Source: CAVYPR01 sp963770505 (GTDB lineage Bacteria > Actinomycetota > Acidimicrobiia > Acidimicrobiales > RAAP-2). Taken from it: DNA of 64,000 nucleotides. The translations under genes were made by a program, and so were the position numbers. Below are positions 25,987 through 34,223 of the stretch, in pieces (position 1 is the stretch's first letter; every line of letters begins with the position of its first letter). The stretch spans positions 682,001 to 746,000 of the forward strand of contig CAVYPR010000006.1 of assembly GCA_963770505.1 (NCBI GenBank). Reading direction: 5' to 3'. The notes beneath the pieces were generated by a model that did no database searches, was not told the DNA's origin, and worked only from the letters and a program-made list of their open reading frames with translations.

Positions 25987-26491
25987 GGCCGGGATCGTAC
26001 CCGGGCCTCGATGGCGGCCAGCCGCTCGGCGTACCCGGGCGAGTCGACGTCGTAGGCCCACATGACCAGGGCGTCCTCCCCGGTGCGCTGGTAGTAGCCC
26101 TTGCGCACCCCGACCGGGGCGAAGCCGAAGCGGCGGTAGAGGGCCTGGGCCCGCGCGTTGCCGGCCGCCACCTCCAAGGAGATGTCCCTCGCCCCGTGGT
26201 CGAGGGCGACGCGCACCGCGGCCAGGAAGAGCTCGGTCCCCACCCCGCGTTCGCTGGTGGTCGGGGGCCACGGCCACCGTGGTCACGTGGGCCTCGTCGC
26301 CGACGAACATGAGGCCGAAGTAGCCGACCACGGCGCGCCCCTGGCGGGCCACCCGGTAGGCGCGGCCCCGGCGCAGGGCGAGCTCGGAGGTGAAGATGGC
26401 CAGGCTCCAGGGCTCTGGGAAGACGGCGTCCTCGATGGCCATGATGCGGCGCAGGTCCCGCCGGCGCATCGGCCGACACCGCCAGGGTCAC
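25983..26491 (-). CDS. rimI: Ribosomal-protein alanine acetyltransferase RimI, apparent frameshifts
   Basis: GNAT N-acetyltransferase that acetylates S18 or other N-termini. One frame gives MRRRDLRRIMAIEDAVFPEP and VTTVAVAPDHQR. After about 26249-26252 the next frame gives RGVGTELFLAAVRVALDHG and ARAQALYRRFGF. The break falls inside the acetyl-CoA loop (R-G-V-G), so without repair the protein would be dead. The start is probably GTG 26491, which makes a GTGA overlap with tsaB, if one more extra base near 26467-26474 is allowed; otherwise it is ATG 26469. Part of the tsaE-tsaB-rimI-tsaD unit. Confidence 0.85.
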
Positions 26492-27211
26492 CCCGGGGCC
26501 ACCGGGCCGGCGCGCTGGACCCAGTTGATGCGGACGTCGGGCTCGCGCAGGTAGACGGGCCGGACCTCGGCCGCCGGCCGGGCCTCGGTCCCGGCCGCCA
26601 GGCGGCCGGCGGCCAGGGCGACGAGCACCTCGGGCCTCGGGGACGCCAGCGACGGGCCGGCCACCGTCACCCCGACCAGCGGCTCGAGCAGCCCCGCGTA
26701 GCGCCGGGCCCCGTCGCCGACGGCGAGCACCCCCGCCCCGGCCTGCGCCACCTCCCGGGCGAGGCGCCTCGGGGGTGCGGCGGGCCGGCGGGCCGGTCTC
26801 GACCAGCTCCCCTGCGCCGCCCGCCTCGTACCACCCGGCGAACACCTCGCCCCGCCGGGCGTCGACCACCGCGGCCACCGGGCCGGGCCAGCCGGCCTCC
26901 AGGGCGGCCGCGGCCAGGACCTCGAGGCTGGTCAGTCCGACCACCCCGATCCCCAGCCCCTGGGCCAGCCCCTTGGCGGTGGCCACCCCGACCCGCAGGC
27001 CGGTGAAGAGGCCGGGGCCGACGTCGACGGCGATGGCCGCGAGGTCGGAGAGGTCCACCCCGGCCTGCTCGAGGACGTGGGTCACGGCCGGGGCGAGCGC
27101 CTCGGCGTGGCGGCGCCGGCCCGAGGCCCACACCCCCGCCCGTGGGCCGTCCTCGCCGCCCACCGCCACCCCGACCAGCTCGGTGGCGCTCTCGATGCCG
27201 AGGAGGATCAC
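26488..27211 (-). CDS. tsaB: tRNA t6A synthesis partner TsaB, apparent frameshift
   Basis: ASKHA-fold partner that stabilises TsaD. From GTG 27211 (GTGA overlap with tsaE) it reads ILLGIESATELVGVAVGG, DVGPGLFTGLRVGVATAKG and DARRGEVFAGWYE. It then breaks at about 26763-26768 after RRTPEA. The remainder, LAREVAQAGAGVLAVGDGAR to the stop at 26488, is one frame over and has the usual YLREPDV ending. One base removed gives 240 residues, normal for the family. Confidence 0.9.
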
Positions 27212-27768
27212 CCCTCGTCCCCCACCGCCGCCGCCTGTCGCGCCGAGCCGGCCAGGGCCGCGGCCACGCCCGCCCGCCGTTCGGCCCAGCGGTCGCCACC
27301 TCCGGCGACGGTCACCGTGCGGTCCTCGTCGTCGTCGCCCACGGCCATCGTGACCACCAGCGGGTCCGCGCCCAGGGCCGGGGCGGCCATGTCGCCCCAC
27401 TCGACGAGCACCACCGCCCCGCGGTGGGCCGATCCCGGCTCGGCCAGCTCGACCAGGCCGAGGTCGGCCACCTCGGCCAGGGACTCCAGCCGGTAGACGT
27501 CGGCGTGGACCAGCTGGCGGACCCGCGCCCTGGCACGGTACTGGCGCACCAGGGTGAAGGTGGGGCTGGTCACCGGCCCGGCCACGCCGAGCCCGCGGGC
27601 GAACCCCTGGGCGAAGGTGGTCTTGCCGGCCCCCAGGCCGCCGACCAGGAGCACCACGTCGCCCGGCTCGGCCAGCCGGGCCAGGGCCGCGGCCAGCGCC
27701 CGGGTCCCCTCGGCCCCCTTCGTGGCGGCGGCCGCCGACCACCCGGCGGCGGCGTCGACGCCCGTCAT
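27208..27768 (-). CDS. tsaE: tRNA t6A synthesis ATPase TsaE
   Basis: 186 residues; small P-loop ATPase needed for each TsaB-TsaD cycle. Walker A GGLGAGKT is at residues 43-50, then SPTFTLVRQY, HADVYRLES and VLVEWGDM (TsaE signatures). ATG 27768 overlaps the uracil-DNA glycosylase stop as ATGA. Intact. A C-terminal stretch of about 40 residues beyond the usual core is Asp- and Ala-rich. Confidence 0.93.
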   Translation of the reverse strand: MTGVDAAAGWSAAAATKGAEGTRALAAALARLAEPGDVVLLVGGLGAGKTTFAQGFARGLGVAGPVTSPTFTLVRQYRARARVRQLVHADVYRLESLAEVADLGLVELAEPGSAHRGAVVLVEWGDMAAPALGADPLVVTMAVGDDDEDRTVTVAGGGDRWAERRAGVAAALAGSARQAAAVGDEG

Positions 27769-28347
27769 GCGGCGGCGCCGGCCAGGAGCCGCTTGGCCCG
27801 CACCAGGTCGGCCCGCATCTCGGCCAGCACCTCGCCTCCCGAGCGCAGGGCGGCGGCCGGGTGGTAGGTGGGGACGAGGTGGCCGCCGGCGAAGGGGTAG
27901 GCGCGGCCCCGCACCCGGCGGATGCCCTCGGTCGTCTCGAGCAGGGCCCGGGTGGCGAAGTTGCCGAGGGTCACCACCACCAGGGGGGCGATCAGCTCCA
28001 GCTGCGCGCTCGAGGTAGGGGCGGCAGGCCTCGATCTCGTCGGGCCGGGGGTCGCGGTTCTGCGGCGGCCGGCACTTGACCACGTTGGCGATGTAGCAGC
28101 GGCTGCGGTCGATGCCCAGCTCCTCGGCGAGCAGCCGGTCGAGCAGCTTGCCCGAGCGGCCGACGAACGGCTCGCCGGCCAGGTCCTCCTCGCGTCCGGG
28201 CCCCTCGCCGACGAACATGAGGTCGGCGGTCGGGTCGCCCACGCCGAACACGACCTGGGTCCGCCCCTCGGCCAGCGGGCAGCGGGTGCAGCCGAGCGCC
28301 TCGGTTCGCAGCGCCTCGAACGCCCCGGGCGGCCGCGACATCCCCAC
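27765..28347 (-). CDS. udg: Uracil-DNA glycosylase, Fe-S family 4, apparent frameshift
   Basis: Removes uracil from DNA. CTRCPLAEGRTQVVFGVG begins the 4Fe-4S site (Cys20, Cys23), and VGEGPGREEDLAGEPFVG is the catalytic motif 1 of family 4/5. YIANVVKCRPPQNRDP adds further cluster ligands. The frame breaks after RPYLER near 28004-28008. The rest, QLELIAPLVVVTLGNFATRA and VPTYHPAAALR (motif 2), is one frame over. The corrected length is 193 residues. GTG 28347 is chosen over ATG 28341 because it lies exactly six bases after a TACGAT box. First gene of the t6A unit. Confidence 0.9.
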
Positions 28348-28353
28348 CGCGGC

Positions 28354-28359
28354 ATCGTA
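28354..28359 (-). promoter_or_regulatory. -10 box (TACGAT) for the leaderless udg-tsaE-tsaB-rimI-tsaD unit
   Basis: TACGAT on the minus strand lies six bases before GTG 28347, in the 28-base gap after the alpha/beta hydrolase gene. It would let the t6A unit be transcribed independently of alr. Confidence 0.55.
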
Positions 28360-28375
28360 CCCGTCGGCCCCCTCC

Positions 28376-29377
28376 CTACCGCCCCGGGGCCACCTCGGCC
28401 GACACCTTCTCCACGAGCAGGTTGAGCTCGTCGGGGCGCTCGAGCATCACCATGTGGCCGCAGCCCTCATAGACGACGAGGCGCGCCCCGGGGATGGCGG
28501 CGGCCGTGGCCCGGGCCATGCGCGGGGGGGTGAGCACGTCCCGGCTGCCGGCCACCACCCAGGTCGGCAGCTCGATGGCCCCGATCCGGGCGCGCACGTC
28601 GAAGGAGAGGAGGCCGGGGAGGAGGCCCGAGACGGCGGTCGGTGACATGGCGGCCATCGTCGCCCGGGTGAGCTCGAGGTCGGCCGCGGACGGGTCGGCG
28701 CCGAAGCAGAGCCGGGCGGCCAGGGGCCCCAGGTCGTCGTAGGGGAGGATGCCGCGCCCGCGCCGCTCGGCGCGCCGCAGGCCGCGGTCGGCCCCACCGG
28801 TGAGGAGCCGGGCCAGCCGGCCGGTCGGCCCGGGCATGAGCGGGCCCGACGAGGTGGCCACCAGCACCAGCCCGGCCACCCGGCGGCCCAGGTCCTCGCC
28901 GTGGCGCAGGGCCAGCAGCTGGGCGACCATCCCGCCCATCGAGTGGCCGACCAGGACGGCACCGGTCACGTCCAGGGCCTCGAGGACCTCGGCCAGGTCG
29001 TCGGCCAGCCGCTCCAGCGAGTAGCCGCCCTCCCCGGCCAGTGACCGGCCGTGGCCGCGCTGGCCGATGGCGATCACCCGGTGGCCGTCGTCGGCCAGGG
29101 CGCGCAGCTGGGGCGCCCAGACGGCCACGCCCAGGGTCACCCCGTGCACGAGGACGATCGGCGGCCCCTGCCCGCGCTCGGCGGCGTGGATCTGGCCCCC
29201 GTCGTCGACCGCCACGAACCGGTCGACGACGTCGGCGGGCAGGGTGCGCCCGGCCGCCTCGAGGACGGCGGGGTCGGCTCGCCACCGGCGGTTGGCCGTG
29301 GCCAGCGCCACCGCGCCCCCGGCGGCCGCCGCCACCCCGGCCCCGACCGCGGCGGCCACCGGCCACCGCCACCTCAC
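28376..29377 (-). CDS. Alpha/beta hydrolase with N-terminal membrane anchor
   Basis: 333 residues from GTG 29377, overlapping the alr stop (GTGA). An N-terminal hydrophobic segment after RWRW (Ala/Gly/Val-rich, about residues 5-28) looks like an uncleaved signal anchor. The hydrolase domain has VLVHGVTLGVAVW (oxyanion hole), VLVGHSMGGMVAQLLAL (nucleophile Ser in GHSMG), a late GSRDVLTPP with the acid, and EGCGHMVMLERPDE with the catalytic His. Esterase, lipase or epoxide-hydrolase-like activity is possible; the substrate is unknown. The same arrangement beside alr and tsaE is common in actinobacteria. Confidence 0.9.
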   Translation of the reverse strand: MRWRWPVAAAVGAGVAAAAGGAVALATANRRWRADPAVLEAAGRTLPADVVDRFVAVDDGGQIHAAERGQGPPIVLVHGVTLGVAVWAPQLRALADDGHRVIAIGQRGHGRSLAGEGGYSLERLADDLAEVLEALDVTGAVLVGHSMGGMVAQLLALRHGEDLGRRVAGLVLVATSSGPLMPGPTGRLARLLTGGADRGLRRAERRGRGILPYDDLGPLAARLCFGADPSAADLELTRATMAAMSPTAVSGLLPGLLSFDVRARIGAIELPTWVVAGSRDVLTPPRMARATAAAIPGARLVVYEGCGHMVMLERPDELNLLVEKVSAEVAPGR

Positions 29378-30606
29378 CGTGCGACCTCCCCGGCGAGGGT
29401 CCCCCGCCCGGCCCCGGGGCCGCCCGGTGCCGCCACCCCGGGCTCCGCGACCGCGGGCACCGGGACCCTGGGCACCCGGGCGCCGATGCCGCACAGGACC
29501 TCGTAGGCGATGGTGCCGAGGAGCCCCGCCCACTCTGTGGCGGTGATCTCCTCGTCGCCCTGGCGGCCGAGGAGCGTCACCTCGTCACCCGGCGACACCT
29601 CGGCGTCGGGGCCGCAGTCGACGACGAGCTGGTCCATGGTCACCATGCCGGCCAGCGGCCGGCGGCGGCCGCCGATCAGGACCGAGTAGCCCGCCTTGAA
29701 CAGGGCGCGGGGCACGCCGTCGGCGTAGCCGAGGGGGACCGTGGCCACCACCGAGTCGACGGGCAGCGGGCGGAGCCGGCCGTAGGAGGGGCGCTCGCCG
29801 GCCCCGAGCCGGCGCACGGCCACGACCGCCGAGCGCAGCGACAGGGCCGGGCGCAGCGGCCCCGCCCCGGCGGCGGCCAGGTCGGCCGCCACCCCCGGCG
29901 AGGGGGCCACCCCGTAGAGGGCTATGCCGCAGCGCACCAGGTCGTGGCGGGCCGAGGGGAAGGAGATGGCGCCGGCCGAGTTGGCGGCGTGCAGGACCAC
30001 GGGCCGCGGGCCCGCGGCGGTGACCGCCGCGGCCACCTCGGAGAACCGGCGCAGCTGGAGCGCGGTGTACTCCCGGTCGGCCTCGGACCCGCCGTCGGCC
30101 ACCGCCAGGTGGGTCCACAGCCCCTCGGCCGAGAGGGCCGGCTCGCCGGCCACCGCCGCCCACAGCGCCACCGCACCCTCGGGGGCCACGCCCACCCGGT
30201 GCATCCCGGTGTCGACCTTCACGTGCACCCCGAGCCGCGCCCGCTGCCGGCGGGCCGCCGCGGCCAGCGGCCCCAGCAGCTCGGGGCCGGCCACCGTCGG
30301 GGTGAGGCCGTGGGCCACCACGTCGTCGGCGGCGTCGGCCGGCGGCTCGGAGAGGAGCAGGACCGGGGCGGTCACGCCCGCCTGGCGCAGCTCGATCCCC
30401 TCGTCGACGATGGCCACGGCCAGCCAGCCGGCCCCGCCCTCGAGCGCGGCGCGGGCCGCGGGGACCGCCCCGTGGCCGTAGCCGTCGGCCTTCACGACCG
30501 CGCACAGGGCCGCCGGCACGCAGACGCGGCGGAGCACGGACGCGTTGTGGGCGACCGCCCCGAGGTCGACCTCGGCCCGGGCCGGCCGGGACCGCCCCTC
30601 AGCCAC
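29374..30606 (-). CDS. alr: Alanine racemase
   Basis: 410 residues; PLP enzyme making D-alanine for peptidoglycan. AVVKADGYGHGAV holds the PLP Lys39, HVKVDTGMHRVG is the PLP-binding strand, and SYGRLRPLP carries the second catalytic Tyr. GMVTMDQLVVDCG closes the C-terminal beta domain. About 35 residues of Pro/Gly/Ala-rich tail exceed the usual 370-380. GTG 30606 overlaps the upstream NAD(P)HX-repair gene by 8 bases. Confidence 0.96.
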   Translation of the reverse strand: MAEGRSRPARAEVDLGAVAHNASVLRRVCVPAALCAVVKADGYGHGAVPAARAALEGGAGWLAVAIVDEGIELRQAGVTAPVLLLSEPPADAADDVVAHGLTPTVAGPELLGPLAAAARRQRARLGVHVKVDTGMHRVGVAPEGAVALWAAVAGEPALSAEGLWTHLAVADGGSEADREYTALQLRRFSEVAAAVTAAGPRPVVLHAANSAGAISFPSARHDLVRCGIALYGVAPSPGVAADLAAAGAGPLRPALSLRSAVVAVRRLGAGERPSYGRLRPLPVDSVVATVPLGYADGVPRALFKAGYSVLIGGRRRPLAGMVTMDQLVVDCGPDAEVSPGDEVTLLGRQGDEEITATEWAGLLGTIAYEVLCGIGARVPRVPVPAVAEPGVAAPGGPGAGRGTLAGEVAR

Positions 30607-31972
30607 CGCCCATGGCCTCGGACATCCAGGCCGCCACCAGCGGCGGCAGGTCCTCGGCCACCAGCCCCTCCGCCGGCCCCCGGGCGGAGGCCCGGCCGTG
30701 GACGTGGGCGCCGAGCGCGGCCGCCTCGGCCGGGGGGACCCCGCGGGCGAGCAGCGCCCCCACCATTCCCGACAGCACGTCCCCGGTGCCCGCCGTGGCC
30801 AGGCGCGGGCTGCCGGCCGCGGCCAGCAGGGCCCGCCCGTCGGGGACGCCCACCGCGGTGAGCGAGCCCTTCAGCAGCACCACCGCCCCGGTCCGGGCGG
30901 CCAGCCGCCGGGCCGCGGCCACCCGGTCGGGCCCGGGTCGCTCCCCGGCCAGGCGGGCGTACTCGCCGTCGTGGGGGGTGAGCACCACCGCCCGCCCGAC
31001 GACCACGTCGGCCGCCGACCGCTCCAGGGCGTAGAGGGCGTCGGCGTCCGCCACCACCGGCACCGGCGAGCGGCCCACCAGCTTGCGGATCTCGGCCGCC
31101 GTGTGCTCGGCGCGCCCGAGCCCCGGGCCGACCACCAGCGCCCGGCAGCGGTCGAGGGCGGCCAGCACCTCGTCGGCCCACCCCTCGGCGGGCAGGGGCA
31201 GGCGCACCGCCTCCACCGGCCAGATCCCCGAGGCGGCCGCCTCGGCGCTGCCCGGGACGGCCAGGCGCACCATCCCCGCACCGGCGTGGGAGGCCCCCCC
31301 GGCCGCCAGCGCCGCCGCCCCCTCCATCCCGGGCGAGCCGGCCACCACGGCCACCGCGCTGGCCCACTTGTGCGACTCCCGGGCCCGCCGGGGCACCAGC
31401 GCCGGGACGTCGGCGTCCTCGACCAGGCCGATGCCGGTCCCCTCGACCGGCACCCCGATGTCGGCCACCTCCACCTCGCCGGCCAGCCCCGCCCCGTCCC
31501 CCTGCAGCAGCCCCGGCTTGAGGGCGGCGAAGGTGACGGTGCGGTCGGCGGCCATGGGCCGCCCCGCCGCCTCGCCGGTGTCGCCGTCGATCCCCGAGGG
31601 GACGTCCACCGCCAGCACCGCGGCGCCGGTCGGCACCCTCGGCGCCTCGTAGCTGCCCCGGAAGCCGGTGCCGTAGGCGGCGTCGAGCACCAGGTCGCAG
31701 CGGGGAAGGCGGTCGGGGGCCGACCCGGCGTCGACCATCGTCACCCGGGCCCCGCGCCGCCGCAGGATGGAGGCGGCCACCCGGCCGTCGGCCCCGTTGT
31801 TGCCCTTGCCGGCCACCACCACCACCCGGTGGCCGTAGCCCGAGCCGAGCAGCCGCAGGGACGAGAGGGCCACCGCCGTGCCGGCCCGCGACACCAGGGT
31901 GGCCTGGCTCACCCGGGCCAGGGCCGCCGCGTCGGCCGCCCGGACCTCGGCCACCGTGGCCACCGGCCGCAT
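30599..31972 (-). CDS. nnr: Bifunctional NAD(P)HX epimerase / dehydratase
   Basis: 457 residues; repairs hydrated NAD(P)H. The N-terminal epimerase (YjeF_N) shows VVVAGKGNNGADGRVAA and LDAAYGTGFRG, and AVDVPSGIDGDTGE. The C-terminal ADP/ATP-dependent dehydratase (ribokinase-like) shows VVAGSPGMEGAAALAA, VVADADALYALE, VLTPHDGEYARLAG and ATAGTGDVLSGMVGALLARG. ATG 31972 shares one base with the acpS stop (TGATG). Located between acpS and alr as in many actinobacteria. Confidence 0.95.
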   Translation of the reverse strand: MRPVATVAEVRAADAAALARVSQATLVSRAGTAVALSSLRLLGSGYGHRVVVVAGKGNNGADGRVAASILRRRGARVTMVDAGSAPDRLPRCDLVLDAAYGTGFRGSYEAPRVPTGAAVLAVDVPSGIDGDTGEAAGRPMAADRTVTFAALKPGLLQGDGAGLAGEVEVADIGVPVEGTGIGLVEDADVPALVPRRARESHKWASAVAVVAGSPGMEGAAALAAGGASHAGAGMVRLAVPGSAEAAASGIWPVEAVRLPLPAEGWADEVLAALDRCRALVVGPGLGRAEHTAAEIRKLVGRSPVPVVADADALYALERSAADVVVGRAVVLTPHDGEYARLAGERPGPDRVAAARRLAARTGAVVLLKGSLTAVGVPDGRALLAAAGSPRLATAGTGDVLSGMVGALLARGVPPAEAAALGAHVHGRASARGPAEGLVAEDLPPLVAAWMSEAMGGG

Positions 31973-32371
31973 CAGCGGTCGCCCTCGGCCACCACCATGG
32001 CCACCGCCGTGCGGGCGGTGTGGGTGAGCGAGACGTGCCAGTGCGAGACCCCGCGCCGGCGCGCCAGCTCGGCGGCCCCGGCGGCCAGCCGGAGCGAGGG
32101 CGCCCCCGAGGTCGGGCCGTCCCCGGGGGCCCGCACCACCTCCACGTCGCGCAGCGCGAACGCAGCCGATCCCGCTGCCCAGGGCCTTCATGACGGCCTC
32201 CTTGGCGGCGAAGCGGGCGGCCAGCCGCTCCGCCGGGTCGCCCGCCCGGGCGGCGTCGTCGCGCTCGTCCTGGCTGAACAGGCGAGCCGGCAGCCCCGGG
32301 CGGCGGCCGAGCACCCGGCGGAAGCGGTCGACGTCGACCGCGTCGACCCCCACCCCCACCACCGGGCTCAT
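31972..32371 (-). CDS. acpS: Holo-ACP synthase, apparent frameshift
   Basis: Attaches 4'-phosphopantetheine to acyl carrier protein. From ATG 32371 (ATGA overlap with the glmS stop) it reads SPVVGVGVDAVDVDRFRRVL with the metal-binding Asp, and RFAAKEAVMKALGSGIG with the Glu/Lys. After about 32161-32166 the remainder is one frame over: FALRDVEVVRAPGDGPT and SHWHVSLTHTARTAVAMVVA. One extra base explains it; the corrected length is 132 residues, normal for AcpS. Confidence 0.92.
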
Positions 32372-34209
32372 TCGACGGTCACCGTCTTGGCCAGGTTGCG
32401 CGGGCGGTCGACGTCGTTGCCCACGAGGCGGGCCAGGCGGTAGGCGAGGAGCTGGAGGGGGACCACGTCGACCACCGGGGCCAGCAGCGGCTCGGTCGGC
32501 GGGACCCACAGGACGTGGTCGGCGGCGGCCGCCGCCGCGGCGTCGCCGTCGTCGGCCACCAGGACCACGGTGGCCCCGCGGCTCTTCACCTCGGCCACGT
32601 TGGCCAGCATCTTCTCCTGCAGCGGGGTCCGGTTGGCCACCCCCACCACCACCGTGCCGGGCACGATGAGGGCGATCGGCCCGTGCTTGAGCTCGCCGGC
32701 GGCGTAGCCCTCGGCCCGCAGGTAGGAGATCTCCTTCAGCTTGAGGGCCCCCTCCAGGGCCACCGGGTAGCCCACCCCGCGCCCGATGAAGAAGAAGTCG
32801 CGCGTGCCGGCCACCGCCTCGGCCACCGCGTCGACCTCCTTGGCCCGGGTCAGCGCCTCGGCGACCTTGCCCGGGAGCTCGTGCAGCCGGTCGAGGAGAC
32901 CCCCGATCTCGGCCGCCGTCCGGGTGCCCCGCAGCTGGGCCAGGTTGAGGGCCAGGAGCTCGAGGGCCACGATCTGGGCCAGGTGGCACTTGGTGGAGGC
33001 CACCCCCACCTCGGGGCCGGCCCGGGTGTAGAGGACGCCGTCGGCCTCGCGGGCCATCGACGAGTCGACCACGTTGGTGACCACCAGGACCTTGGACCCC
33101 CAGCGCCGCGCCTCGCGCAGGGCCTGGAGGGTGTCGAGGGTCTCGCCGGACTGGCTGACCCCCACGGTGAGGGTCCGGCGGTCGAGCACCGGGTCGCGGT
33201 AGCGGAACTCGCTGGCGATGTCGACCTCGGTGGGCAGCCGGGTCCAGTGCTCGATGGCGTACTTGGCCACCATGGCGGCGTGGTAACTGCTGCCGCAGGC
33301 CACGATGAAGACCTTCTCGATGGCCGACAGCTCCGCCTCGTCGAGGCGGAGCTCGTCGAGGCCGAGGCGGCCGTCGGGCTTGCGCCGGTCGAGCAGGGTG
33401 TCGGCCACCGCGGCGGGCTGCTCGTGGATCTCCTTGGACATGAAATCGTCGTAGCCGCCCTTCTGGGCGGTCTCGAGGTCCCAGTCGACCGACAGGGCGG
33501 TGGGCTCCACCGGCTCCCCGTCGAAGGTGGTCACCCGCAGGGTCCCCGGGCCGAGCTCGGCCAGCTGGTCGTCGTCGAGGGCGAACAGCCGCCGGGTCCG
33601 ACCGAGGAGGGCCGGGATGTCCGAGGCGAGCAGCGCCGAGGACCCGTCGATCCCCACCACGAGCGGGGCCGCCCGGCGGGCGGCCACGATCGCCGTGGGC
33701 TCGTCGGCCGAGACGGCGGCCACCGAGAACGACCCGCGCAGCCTGGCCACCACGGCGCGCAGCGCCTCGGCCAGCGGACGGCCCGCCGCCACCTCCTCCT
33801 CGAGGAGGTGGGCCAGGACCTCGGTGTCGGTCTCCGAGGCCAGCCGGTGCCCCCGGGCCACCAGCCCCTCGGCCAGCTCGGTGTGGTTCTCGATGATCCC
33901 GTTGTGCACCACGGCCAGGCGGCCGGTGCAGTCGAGGTGGGGGTGGGCGTTCTCGGGCGTGGGGCTGCCGTGGGTGGCCCAGCGGGTGTGGCCGATCGCC
34001 GTGCGCCGGCCGGGCGGGGCCGCCCGGCAGAGGCCGGCCAGCGCGTCCACCGAGTGGGTCCCCTCGGCGGCCCGGGCCCGCCAGAGGTCCCCCTCGGCCA
34101 CCAGGGCCACGCCGGCCGAGTCGTAGCCGCGGTACTCGAGGCGGTGGAGGCCGTCGAGGACGACCTCTAGTGCGTCCGCTGCGCCGGTGGCGCCGATGAT
34201 CCCGCACAC
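32368..34209 (-). CDS. glmS: Glucosamine-6-phosphate synthase (isomerising)
   Basis: 613 residues; fructose-6-phosphate plus glutamine to glucosamine-6-phosphate, entry to peptidoglycan. GTG 34209 places the nucleophile Cys at position 2 (CGIIGATG), as the Ntn-type glutaminase needs. GHTRWATHGSPTPENAHPH follows. The SIS isomerase halves show VACGSSYHAAMVAKYA and ESYLRAEGYAAGELKHGPIA-like residues (read here as ISYLRAEGYAAGELKHGP), and the tail DRPRNLAKTVTVE is diagnostic. A TAGCCT box lies 7 bases before the start. Confidence 0.98.
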   Translation of the reverse strand: MCGIIGATGAADALEVVLDGLHRLEYRGYDSAGVALVAEGDLWRARAAEGTHSVDALAGLCRAAPPGRRTAIGHTRWATHGSPTPENAHPHLDCTGRLAVVHNGIIENHTELAEGLVARGHRLASETDTEVLAHLLEEEVAAGRPLAEALRAVVARLRGSFSVAAVSADEPTAIVAARRAAPLVVGIDGSSALLASDIPALLGRTRRLFALDDDQLAELGPGTLRVTTFDGEPVEPTALSVDWDLETAQKGGYDDFMSKEIHEQPAAVADTLLDRRKPDGRLGLDELRLDEAELSAIEKVFIVACGSSYHAAMVAKYAIEHWTRLPTEVDIASEFRYRDPVLDRRTLTVGVSQSGETLDTLQALREARRWGSKVLVVTNVVDSSMAREADGVLYTRAGPEVGVASTKCHLAQIVALELLALNLAQLRGTRTAAEIGGLLDRLHELPGKVAEALTRAKEVDAVAEAVAGTRDFFFIGRGVGYPVALEGALKLKEISYLRAEGYAAGELKHGPIALIVPGTVVVGVANRTPLQEKMLANVAEVKSRGATVVLVADDGDAAAAAAADHVLWVPPTEPLLAPVVDVVPLQLLAYRLARLVGNDVDRPRNLAKTVTVE

Positions 34210-34216
34210 AGGCCGA

Positions 34217-34222
34217 AGGCTA
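34217..34222 (-). promoter_or_regulatory. -10 box (TAGCCT) for leaderless glmS
   Basis: TAGCCT on the minus strand lies one base past the glmM stop and seven bases before the glmS GTG, allowing glmS its own leaderless transcript. Confidence 0.55.
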
Positions 34223-34223
34223 C

